DNA of 5,298 nt from Paracoccaceae bacterium (GTDB lineage Bacteria > Pseudomonadota > Alphaproteobacteria > Rhodobacterales > Rhodobacteraceae): NCBI GenBank assembly GCA_002746395.1, contig NVXA01000019.1:1-5298 (forward strand). Reading direction: 5' to 3'. The notes beneath the pieces were generated by a model. The model did not search any database, was not told where the DNA came from, and worked only from the letters and a program-made list of their open reading frames with translations. Of the stretch, positions 1-5,298 are shown piece after piece (the first letter of the stretch is position 1; every line of letters starts with the position of its first letter). The position numbers and the translations under genes were made by a program.

Positions 1-31
1 AATCGGGCGAATGGTTCTTTCGTTTTGTCAT
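1..31 (-). CDS. IS3-family OrfA-type transposase, N-terminal ten codons only
   Basis: Only the first ten codons are inside the window. Reading from ATG at 31-29 they give MTKRKNHSPD, and the next codon begins with T, as it would for Phe. This matches the start I remember for many IS3-family OrfA proteins: a basic stretch, then N-H-S-P-(E/D)-F leading into the helix-turn-helix that binds the element ends. An in-frame TGA lies 15 bases upstream of the ATG, so this is the first ATG of the frame. The Shine-Dalgarno is weak (AGAAAG about 10 bases upstream). OrfA normally works with OrfB through a -1 frameshift; neither the frameshift site nor OrfB can be seen. The identification rests on a very short match. 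Confidence 0.5.
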   Translation of the reverse strand, partial: MTKRKNHSPD

Positions 32-92
32 TTTGAATCGTCTTTCTCATAAGTCGATCCATCTTAACTACTGGTCCGAAATCTTGCGACCA
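1..92 (-). mobile_element. 5' end of a probable IS3-family insertion sequence (partial)
   Basis: On the minus strand, the stretch from about 92 to 1 looks like the left end and leader of an IS3-family element. It would start with TGGTCGCAAG (92 down to 83), agreeing with the TG that begins IS3-family termini, and it leads into a transposase-like start at 31. It appears more AT-rich than the neighbouring genes. The terminus is placed by eye: the other inverted repeat and the short target duplication lie outside the window, so the true boundary could differ by several bases. An alternative is an ordinary intergenic region with a chance resemblance. Confidence 0.5.
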
Positions 93-186
93 CCTCTCCC
101 ATTTCTGGAGATGCGCTCTCTAGGATAAGGAAAACTATAGCGCGGAAGCTTTTGAAGTCGCTCATGGATGCGACAACATTCGCAAC

Positions 187-645
187 TCATGAAACCGCGA
201 TAATCCGGTCTTTGGTCATACCACCGGGCACCACCACGATTGGCACGGACATATCCGCCGTTTGGCGCGCGATCAGTTCTGTAACCAGCGGCCCTGGCCC
301 TTCGCCTGTGGCGCCTGCGCCAAGCACAAGGATGCCAACTTCGGGGTCTTCGTCGATCTGCGCCAGAACCTCCGTGGCTTTTTCGCCTTCGCGAATAACC
401 AGTTCCGGCTCCATGCCTTCTTTGCTGATCATCCAGCGGTGGAACACTTTGAAATGCTCCTCGATGCGTTCGCGGGCTTCGGCGCGCATGGCCTCGCCAA
501 CGCCGATCCAGTGCTGGAACTCTTCGGGTGCAACGATGCCCAGAATGACAACCGCACCACCAGTTTTCTTCGCACGAATGGCGGCAAAACGCATCGCGTT
601 CAGGAATTCAGGACTGTCGTCCATGACTACAAGAAATTTACGCAC
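187..645 (-). CDS. Universal stress protein (UspA family), single domain
   Basis: A 152-residue cytosolic protein of the length of a single Usp domain. It opens with a hydrophobic beta strand ending in Asp (FLVVMDDSPE, residues 4-13), the usual start of the nucleotide-binding fold. It closes with the glycine-rich loop LGAGATGEGPGPLV (108-121) and a final strand VPIVVVPG (134-141). The family's ATP motif is G-x2-G-x9-G-(S/T); here G111 and G114 fit the first half, but the closing Gly-Ser/Thr is missing, so ATP binding is doubtful. The start is GTG, supported by GGAG at 657-654, eight bases upstream; no ATG fits better. It is the third gene of a minus-strand run after trpS and rhodanese, 69 bases after the rhodanese stop. 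Usp proteins are linked to stress survival, but the specific role cannot be read from sequence. Confidence 0.9.
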   Translation of the reverse strand: MRKFLVVMDDSPEFLNAMRFAAIRAKKTGGAVVILGIVAPEEFQHWIGVGEAMRAEARERIEEHFKVFHRWMISKEGMEPELVIREGEKATEVLAQIDEDPEVGILVLGAGATGEGPGPLVTELIARQTADMSVPIVVVPGGMTKDRIIAVS

Positions 646-714
646 AGCTATGGCTCCGTATTTGTTTGGTTGGGGCTATCATCGCCGATGTTAACCCATC
701 GCGCAACTGCGCAC

Positions 715-1173
715 TTAAGGCTGCGTCACCGTGATCATCGGGTTGACCGGATCATTAACCGCGCGGATCGGCAAGCCACGTTTAGCCCAGCCTTTATCAG
801 CACGCGAGCCAGACATACCACCAATCACATCAATCAAACCGGACATGCCCAGCTTTTCCAACTCCCCCGTCAGGTAATTCGAGCGGCTTCCCGTGCGGCA
901 TGTAAACGCCAGCGGAATATCAGGGTTTTGCATGCGGATCGCGTTTATTTTTGCAAGGAAATCGCGGCTTGTCATATCGACCAGCAACGCCACATCCGGC
1001 ACGCCTGTGCCAGCCCATTCTTCGGGGCGGCGAATGTCGATCAGGACAATTTCACCGGCCAGCGCCTTTTCGCGCGCCACATCCGGCGTCATCTTGACGA
1101 TTTCCGCATTGGCGGCGGTTCCCGCGAAAATCATCACGGCCATAACCTGAAATAGTTTGAATAGCTTTTGCAT
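715..1173 (-). CDS. Exported single-domain rhodanese-like sulfurtransferase
   Basis: A 152-residue protein with a Sec-type signal peptide: Lys3 and Lys6, a hydrophobic core around 7-18, and an A-N-A cleavage site after residue 23. The mature part should therefore act in the periplasm. The rhodanese domain covers about 25-136: DIRRPEEW (46-53) is the conserved strand and loop, CRTGSRS (92-98) is the active-site loop with catalytic Cys92, and the C-terminal GGMSGSRADKGWAKRGLP region (118-135) is typical of the family. Rhodaneses carry sulfane sulfur as a cysteine persulfide; the donor and acceptor here are unknown. The ATG has a strong AGGAG seven bases upstream (1185-1181), which lies inside a perfect inverted repeat. 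trpS ends 76 bases upstream and usp follows 69 bases downstream. Sulfur redox handling in the envelope is a reasonable inference. Confidence 0.92.
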   Translation of the reverse strand: MQKLFKLFQVMAVMIFAGTAANAEIVKMTPDVAREKALAGEIVLIDIRRPEEWAGTGVPDVALLVDMTSRDFLAKINAIRMQNPDIPLAFTCRTGSRSNYLTGELEKLGMSGLIDVIGGMSGSRADKGWAKRGLPIRAVNDPVNPMITVTQP

Positions 1174-1180
1174 TGTATGT

Positions 1181-1220
1181 CTCCTGCATTACATTCGCTT
1201 TATTGCATGTAATGCAGGAG
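1181..1220. repeat. Perfect 14-bp inverted repeat in front of the rhodanese gene
   Basis: Arms 1181-1194 (CTCCTGCATTACAT) and 1207-1220 (ATGTAATGCAGGAG) are exact reverse complements, separated by 12 bases. The arm nearer the gene contains the rhodanese Shine-Dalgarno AGGAG (1185-1181). A transcript reading through from trpS could fold into a 14-bp hairpin that hides this site, with the other arm acting as anti-Shine-Dalgarno. As DNA, the dyad could be the operator of a dimeric repressor. No run of U follows the hairpin in either direction, so it does not look like an intrinsic terminator. The symmetry is directly visible; its function is inference. Confidence 0.85.
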
Positions 1221-1228
1221 ATTGTAAA
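1199..1228 (-). promoter_or_regulatory. Candidate rhodanese promoter with its -10 box centred in the dyad
   Basis: On the minus strand TTTACA (1228-1223, five of six matches to TTGACA) is followed after 18 bases by AATAAA (1204-1199, four of six matches to TATAAT). The -35 box directly abuts the inverted repeat and the -10 box lies in its 12-base centre, a classic arrangement for repressor control. Transcription would begin near 1192, inside the downstream arm, so a transcript from this promoter could not form the full hairpin. The boxes are moderate matches found by eye. Confidence 0.45.
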
Positions 1229-1249
1229 TCACGAGTGCGTCAGAACGCC

Positions 1250-2272
1250 CTAGCGCCGCACGAACCCGACGATATCGTAGGTTTTCGCCAAAATCGGTTC
1301 GGCAATCGCCGCCGCTTTATCTGCCCCTTTGGCTAAAATCCGGTCAATTTCGGCAGGGTCATCCATCAATTCTGCCATACGGGTCGAAATTGGCGACAGC
1401 TTATCAACGGCCAAATCCGCCAAGGCAGGCTTGAAACGACCCCATTGTGCGCCCGCATACTCGGATATCACCGCCTCCGCTGACGTATCGGAAAGTGCTG
1501 CATAAATATCCACGAGGTTCCGCGCCTCTGGTCGTCCTTTCAGGTCTTCCAGATTATCCGGCAACGCTTCCGGGTCCGTTTTCGCTTTCTTCAGCTTCTT
1601 GGCGATCAATTCGGCGGAATCGGTCATGTTGATCCGTTCCATATCCGACGCCCCCGATTTCGACATTTTCTTCGTGCCATCGCGCAGATTCATCACCCGC
1701 TTGGCTGGCCCCTCAATGATCGGTTCGGGTTGCGGAAAGAAATCCGGCACTTTGAAATCATGGTTGAACTTCGCGGCAATATCGCGCGTCAATTCCACAT
1801 GCTGTTTCTGGTCTTCGCCCACAGGCACATGCGTCGCGTGATAGGCCAGAATGTCAGCGGCCATAAGCGACGGATATGCATATAGCCCAAGCGAGACCTG
1901 TTCGGCGTTCGAACCTGCCTTATCCTTGAACTGCGTCATGCGGTTCATCCAGCCAACGCGCGCCACACAGTTGAAAATCCAGCCCAGCTCGGCGTGGACC
2001 GAAACCTGTGACTGGTTGAACAAAATTGACTGGTCGGGGTCTAGGCCCGATGCGATATATGCCGCCGTCAGTTCGCGTGTCGCGTGCTTCAGCTCAACGG
2101 GGTCTTGCCAGACGGTGATCGCGTGCATGTCAACGACGCAATAGACGGTTTCAAACCCCTGTCCCTGCATATCGACAAATCTTTTGATGGCACCGAGGTA
2201 ATTTCCAAGGGTCAGTCCGCCCGAAGGCTTGATCCCGGAAAAGACGCGACGCGTGTGGACCGCTTCCGTCAT
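1250..2272 (-). CDS. trpS: Tryptophanyl-tRNA synthetase
   Basis: A 340-residue class I aminoacyl-tRNA synthetase that charges tRNA-Trp with tryptophan in the cytosol; the length is normal for bacterial TrpS. The signature elements are present: [17 protein letters not shown] (12-28), holding the HIGH-type motif as T21-L-G-N24; the tryptophan-site region around VDMHA (47-51); [15 protein letters not shown] (150-164); and KMSKS (202-206). The frame stays open further upstream to 2509, but I chose ATG at 2272 because the family start fits, AAGGA lies nine bases upstream (2286-2282), and the longer form would run across the divergent rhomboid gene. A good sigma-70-like promoter precedes it. It heads the run trpS-rhodanese-usp and is divergent from the rhomboid gene. 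Confidence 0.97.
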   Translation of the reverse strand: MTEAVHTRRVFSGIKPSGGLTLGNYLGAIKRFVDMQGQGFETVYCVVDMHAITVWQDPVELKHATRELTAAYIASGLDPDQSILFNQSQVSVHAELGWIFNCVARVGWMNRMTQFKDKAGSNAEQVSLGLYAYPSLMAADILAYHATHVPVGEDQKQHVELTRDIAAKFNHDFKVPDFFPQPEPIIEGPAKRVMNLRDGTKKMSKSGASDMERINMTDSAELIAKKLKKAKTDPEALPDNLEDLKGRPEARNLVDIYAALSDTSAEAVISEYAGAQWGRFKPALADLAVDKLSPISTRMAELMDDPAEIDRILAKGADKAAAIAEPILAKTYDIVGFVRR

Positions 2273-2309
2273 GGCAATTATTCCTTTACATGGGTTAAAC
2301 AAGTGGCGC

Positions 2310-2338
2310 TTTATCGCGCCCACACCCACGCGCGTCAA
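2310..2338 (-). promoter_or_regulatory. Candidate trpS promoter
   Basis: On the minus strand TTGACG (2338-2333, five of six) is followed by a 17-base spacer and GATAAA (2315-2310, four of six). Transcription would start near 2303, leaving a leader of about 30 bases that holds the trpS Shine-Dalgarno. The -10 box is exactly flanked by GGCGC (2305-2309) and GCGCC (2316-2320), a small perfect palindrome. The leader looks too short for a T-box or a peptide attenuator. Confidence 0.5.
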
Positions 2339-2351
2339 CCGGAGTATATAG

Positions 2352-3050
2352 ATGTTCGATCCCAACGCCGACAAATCCCCGTTCCATGAAATCCCGCCGG
2401 TGATTGTCGCCTTCGCTGTGATTGTCGGCGGGATCGAGATTATGATGCAGCTTTCCACCCGCGGGTACATCGGTGGCGAGGCCGGCATAAGCTGGCGCGT
2501 TGATGCCATCCGTGCCTTCGGTTTCTACGACCCGATTTTTGAGTACATGCGCGAAACAGGGACCTTTAACTGGGAAACGCTTGGCCGGATGATCACCTAT
2601 CCGTTCATTCATTTCGCCTTCACCCACGCGGCTTTCGCGGTCGTCATGATCCTCGCCATCGGCAAAGCGGTGGCAGAGGTGTTCCACACCGTTTCCGTCA
2701 TCATCCTGCTGGTCGTTTGCACCATCGTCGGGGCAACCGTCTATGGATTGGTGGCTGACACGCAATATCCGTTGATCGGTTCATACCCCGCCGTTTACGG
2801 GCTATTGGGCGCATTCACGTGGTTGTTATGGCTAAAAGCGGGGGCCACTGGCGAAAGCCGTTTGAAAGCGTTTCAGTTGATCGGGTTTCTTGCCGCCTTG
2901 CAAATATTCTATCGTTTGGCATTTGGGGGTGGCAACGAATGGGCCGCTGATCTGGCTGGCTTCGCCGCAGGATTTTTGCTGTCCTTCGTGCTGGCCCCTG
3001 ATGGCCGCGCCCGCATCGCTGGTTGGGTTGAGGTGTTAAGACGCCGTTAA
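2352..3050 (+). CDS. Rhomboid-fold membrane protein, probably catalytically inactive
   Basis: A 232-residue inner-membrane protein with about six hydrophobic segments (near 14-33, 84-103, 115-135, 142-161, 173-191 and 198-215), the layout of the basic rhomboid core. The segment-2 signature [13 protein letters not shown] (83-95) resembles the family's F-x-H-x3-H region. [13 protein letters not shown] (143-155) lines up with the active-site GxSGxxxGLxGA, and [10 protein letters not shown] (199-208) with the AHLxGxxxG helix. In this alignment the catalytic Ser is Tyr145, the catalytic His is Asp200, and the oxyanion Asn of HxxxN is Ala96. It therefore probably lacks protease activity and may bind or guide membrane proteins as other pseudo-rhomboids do. 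The ATG has GGAG seven bases upstream (2341-2344). It is divergent from trpS and its TAA overlaps the stop of murJ. I found no clear promoter of its own. Confidence 0.85.
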   Translation: MFDPNADKSPFHEIPPVIVAFAVIVGGIEIMMQLSTRGYIGGEAGISWRVDAIRAFGFYDPIFEYMRETGTFNWETLGRMITYPFIHFAFTHAAFAVVMILAIGKAVAEVFHTVSVIILLVVCTIVGATVYGLVADTQYPLIGSYPAVYGLLGAFTWLLWLKAGATGESRLKAFQLIGFLAALQIFYRLAFGGGNEWAADLAGFAAGFLLSFVLAPDGRARIAGWVEVLRRR

Positions 3051-4591
3051 CCCCGCCGCAAACCCCGTTTGATGTCGCCAAGGCTCATCGCACCAAGGCC
3101 AATGATTAACGAGGCGTAAACAACACCCGCCCCGACAACAAGCAGCGCAAGCGCACCGTAGCGGACGGTTGGAGTTTCCAGCCAATCCTGCATCCCGAAG
3201 GCCATAGCCCAAGCCGCCACACCCATCACAAGGCTGGCGATTATGATCTTGGGCAAAACACGGCGCAAACGGTCATCCATGCGGCCCGCAATGCCCAAAT
3301 GCCGCGTTCCACGCCATAGCAAAATCAGCATCACCCAACCGGCCACAGACGTGCCAATCGCCGCCGCCAGATAGCCGAACCAATACGACAACCCCACTGC
3401 CAGCACCACATTCACCGCCATAGAAACAAGGGCAAAATGGAACGGCGTCTTGGTGTTTTCCCGCGCGAAATAGATCGGCGACAACACCTTGTGCAACACG
3501 AAAGATGGCAATCCGAACCCGTAAATCGAAACCGCCAGCGCCGTCGCATACGCATCTTGTGCATCAAACGCCCCGCGCTGGAACAGCACCGAAACAATCG
3601 GGAAAGGCACAACCACCAACGCCACTGCGGCTGGCAAGGTCAGCAACATCGTGAATTCAGCCGCGCGGTTAACGCTGTTCTGACTGCCCGTATCATCGCC
3701 TGCACGAAGGCGGCGTGACAGGTCCGGCAACAGGACCACACCAATGGCGATACCAACCACCCCAAGCGGCAATTGGTACAAACGATCCGCATAATTCAGC
3801 CACGCGATCGCCCCGTCGAAATAAGACGCAACCTGCCGCCCTACCAAAAGGTTAACCTGCACGACACCACCTGCCAGCGCCGCTGGACCTGCGATAATTG
3901 CCAGCCGTTTCAGCTCCGGCGTCATGCGAGGAAGGCGAAACCGCAATTTCATGCCAGCCCGTGCCGCAGCCCACCAAAGCAACGCCATCTGGCCGATACC
4001 CGCAATCGGCACACCCAGAACCAGCGCCCAGCCAATATCGCCGCCAGTTTTATACGCGATCCACATTGTGCCAATCAGGATGATGTTCAACAACACCGGT
4101 GCCGCCGCCGCCGCTGCAAAACGGCCCAGTGAATTCAGCACGCCGCTTAACAAAGCGGCAATAGAGATGAACAGAATGTAAGGAAACGTCACGCGCGCGA
4201 AATCAACCGTCAGGTCAAACCGCGTATCGGTTGCGAACCCGCTAGCCATGGCCAAGACCATCCACGGCATCAAAAATTGCGCCAGAACCGTGAAGACAAT
4301 CAGGATCGTCGCCAAACCCGCCATTGCATCCTCGGCAAAGCGTTTGGCATCCTCGCCGCCCTCCACTTTCTTGGAAAATAGCGGGATAAAGGCGGTGTTA
4401 AATGCGCCTTCACCAAAGAAACGACGGAACATGTTTGGCAGGGAAAAGGCGATAAGGAACGCCTCGGCCACGGGGCCGGAACCAAGGAAAGCCGCGATCA
4501 TAATGTCGCGCGTAAAGCCCAGAACACGGCTGATCAATGTCCACCCGCCGACGGTGAAAAACCCCGACATCAGGCGGATTTGGCGGCTCAT
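3047..4591 (-). CDS. murJ: Lipid II flippase MurJ (MviN family)
   Basis: A 514-residue polytopic inner-membrane protein of the MOP exporter superfamily, of normal length and with hydrophobicity fitting about 14 segments. It moves lipid-linked peptidoglycan precursor across the inner membrane for cell-wall synthesis. The N-terminus SRVLGFTRD (21-29) followed by LPNMFRRFFGEGAFNTAFIP (51-70) is the family hallmark. Compared with the E. coli protein from memory, Arg18, Arg24, Arg52/Arg53 and Arg270 correspond to R22, R28, R56/R57 and R270 (in NYADRL); Asp39 is replaced by Glu43 and Lys46 by Ser50. The start overlaps the glnD stop as ATGA, and AAGGGG lies seven bases upstream (4604-4599), so translation is likely coupled to glnD. 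The stop shares bases with the convergent rhomboid gene. Confidence 0.96.
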   Translation of the reverse strand: MSRQIRLMSGFFTVGGWTLISRVLGFTRDIMIAAFLGSGPVAEAFLIAFSLPNMFRRFFGEGAFNTAFIPLFSKKVEGGEDAKRFAEDAMAGLATILIVFTVLAQFLMPWMVLAMASGFATDTRFDLTVDFARVTFPYILFISIAALLSGVLNSLGRFAAAAAAPVLLNIILIGTMWIAYKTGGDIGWALVLGVPIAGIGQMALLWWAAARAGMKLRFRLPRMTPELKRLAIIAGPAALAGGVVQVNLLVGRQVASYFDGAIAWLNYADRLYQLPLGVVGIAIGVVLLPDLSRRLRAGDDTGSQNSVNRAAEFTMLLTLPAAVALVVVPFPIVSVLFQRGAFDAQDAYATALAVSIYGFGLPSFVLHKVLSPIYFARENTKTPFHFALVSMAVNVVLAVGLSYWFGYLAAAIGTSVAGWVMLILLWRGTRHLGIAGRMDDRLRRVLPKIIIASLVMGVAAWAMAFGMQDWLETPTVRYGALALLVVGAGVVYASLIIGLGAMSLGDIKRGLRRG

Positions 4592-5298
4592 TCGGTGGCC
4601 CCTTTTTGGCCCTGTTCAATCGCGGCAATCAGACGTTTTTCGATCGTGCGCTGCTTATCGTGTGAATGAATTTTAAGCCCGAATACATCTTTAACATAGA
4701 ACGCATCCACTGCCTGTTCGCCGTAAGTCGCGATAATCGCTGAAGAAATAGAGACCCCGCAATCCGTTAACGTGCGCGCCAGATCGAACAACAGGCCGGG
4801 GCGATCACGGGTGTCCACCTCGATAATCGTGAAAATCTCGGAACCGTCGTTGTCGAAGATAACGGAGGTTGGCACGATGAAGTCCCGCTCGCGTTTCTTG
4901 ATTTTATCTTTCGATTTCAACGCATCGCGGGCGATCACCTCGCCTTGCAAAATACGCAAAATCATTTTACGCAACCGTGTCAGCCGCGTTGCGTCATAAG
5001 GCGCCCCGTCGCCGTCCTGGATCCAGAACACCGCCGTCGCCAACCCGTCTGAACTGGTATAGGTCCGCGCATCCACAACATTCGCACCAGCCAGCGCCAA
5101 AGCACCGGCGAAACGCGCGAAAATACCGGGATGGTCGGGCATCACGAAACACGCGCGGGTCGCATCGCGGGACGGGTCCGGCACGATATCGCTAACCGGT
5201 TCGCCAGCCTTAACGCCGCGCGCCAATTCCGCAAAAATCTTCTGGGTTTCGGTGTCGAGGCCCAGCCAATAGGGGCGGTAATGGCGTTCACATTCAGC
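4588..5298 (-). CDS. glnD: Bifunctional uridylyltransferase/uridylyl-removing enzyme GlnD, C-terminal part
   Basis: The reading frame is open to the right edge; 236 C-terminal residues are visible out of a family length of roughly 900. It begins within the linker after the HD domain (HYRPYWLGLD, fragment residues 6-15). Two ACT domains follow: one around 45-120, with DHPGIFARFAGALALAGANV, and one around 155-229, with DRPGLLFDLARTLTDCGVSI and ATYGEQAVDAFYVKD. GlnD adds UMP to, and removes it from, PII proteins according to glutamine level; the ACT domains sense glutamine. The catalytic nucleotidyltransferase and HD parts lie outside the window. A TTG at 5226 is an internal codon, not the start. 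The stop overlaps the murJ start by four bases. Recognition is by overall resemblance and is strong. Confidence 0.95.
   Translation of the reverse strand, partial: AECERHYRPYWLGLDTETQKIFAELARGVKAGEPVSDIVPDPSRDATRACFVMPDHPGIFARFAGALALAGANVVDARTYTSSDGLATAVFWIQDGDGAPYDATRLTRLRKMILRILQGEVIARDALKSKDKIKKRERDFIVPTSVIFDNDGSEIFTIIEVDTRDRPGLLFDLARTLTDCGVSISSAIIATYGEQAVDAFYVKDVFGLKIHSHDKQRTIEKRLIAAIEQGQKGATE

Noticed and set aside
3..128. A 41-codon open frame on the plus strand entering from the left edge
   Set aside because: It is short, has no recognisable features, and lies over the probable IS leader on the other strand; likely chance.
66..167. A 33-codon minus-strand frame starting MSDFKSFRAI after usp
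   Set aside because: It has no Shine-Dalgarno and no family resemblance, and it would run into the proposed IS end.
169..184. TGCGA/TCGCA hairpin just after the usp stop as a terminator
   Set aside because: Only five base pairs, it competes with an overlapping GTCGC/GCGAC pairing, and no U-run follows.
262..1155. A 297-codon open frame on the plus strand across usp and the rhodanese
   Set aside because: It is antisense to two well-supported genes, has no family resemblance, is rich in His/Arg/Ala as antisense shadows often are, and spans an intergenic gap.
2201..2212. T-L-G-N instead of H-I-G-H in TrpS as a defect
   Set aside because: TrpS proteins commonly have Thr or His at the first position and Gly-Asn at the end; B. 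stearothermophilus TrpS (from memory) has T-I-G-N.
2285..2315. TTTACA and TTTATC as a plus-strand rhomboid promoter
   Set aside because: The spacer is 19 bases and the -10 box matches only three of six positions, so I do not call it.
2273..2509. A longer TrpS form beginning at 2509
   Set aside because: The 79 extra residues have no TrpS character and lie mostly antisense to the rhomboid gene; ATG at 2272 has a good ribosome site.

Overview
The window looks like a chromosomal stretch from an alphaproteobacterium, most likely of the Rhodobacteraceae/Roseobacter type. I infer this from remembered protein flavour (the N-terminus of MurJ, the two-ACT GlnD tail) and from the glnD-murJ-trpS-usp order, which I recall as common in Alphaproteobacteria. 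No search was run, so this is a judgement. The coding sequence is of moderate GC, and the last ~90 bases at the left edge look more AT-rich.

Layout from left to right. Positions 1-92 look like the 5' end of an IS3-family insertion sequence, cut by the window edge: only the first ten codons of its OrfA-type transposase (minus strand, 31-1) are visible. Then come a universal stress protein (187-645, minus, GTG start), a secreted single-domain rhodanese (715-1173, minus), and tryptophanyl-tRNA synthetase trpS (1250-2272, minus). Divergent from trpS is a six-segment rhomboid-fold membrane protein (2352-3050, plus). Its stop codon overlaps that of the convergent lipid II flippase gene murJ (3047-4591, minus). 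murJ is joined by an ATGA overlap to the 3' part of glnD (4588-5298, minus; gene continues beyond the right edge).

The region is mostly housekeeping: nitrogen signalling (GlnD), peptidoglycan precursor export (MurJ) and translation (TrpS), with accessory genes for membrane, sulfur and stress functions between and after them. glnD and murJ are almost certainly co-transcribed and translationally coupled. trpS, rhodanese and usp run in one direction, but the rhodanese probably has its own switch. Three observations deserve attention. First, a perfect 14-bp inverted repeat (1181-1194/1207-1220) surrounds a candidate promoter -10 box and also contains the rhodanese Shine-Dalgarno sequence. Second, the rhomboid homologue lacks the Ser and His of the catalytic dyad and looks like a pseudoprotease. 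Third, the probable insertion sequence lies just downstream of usp, where related genomes (from memory) often carry a NifU-like gene. I saw no tRNA, rRNA, CRISPR array or obviously new multi-gene system.
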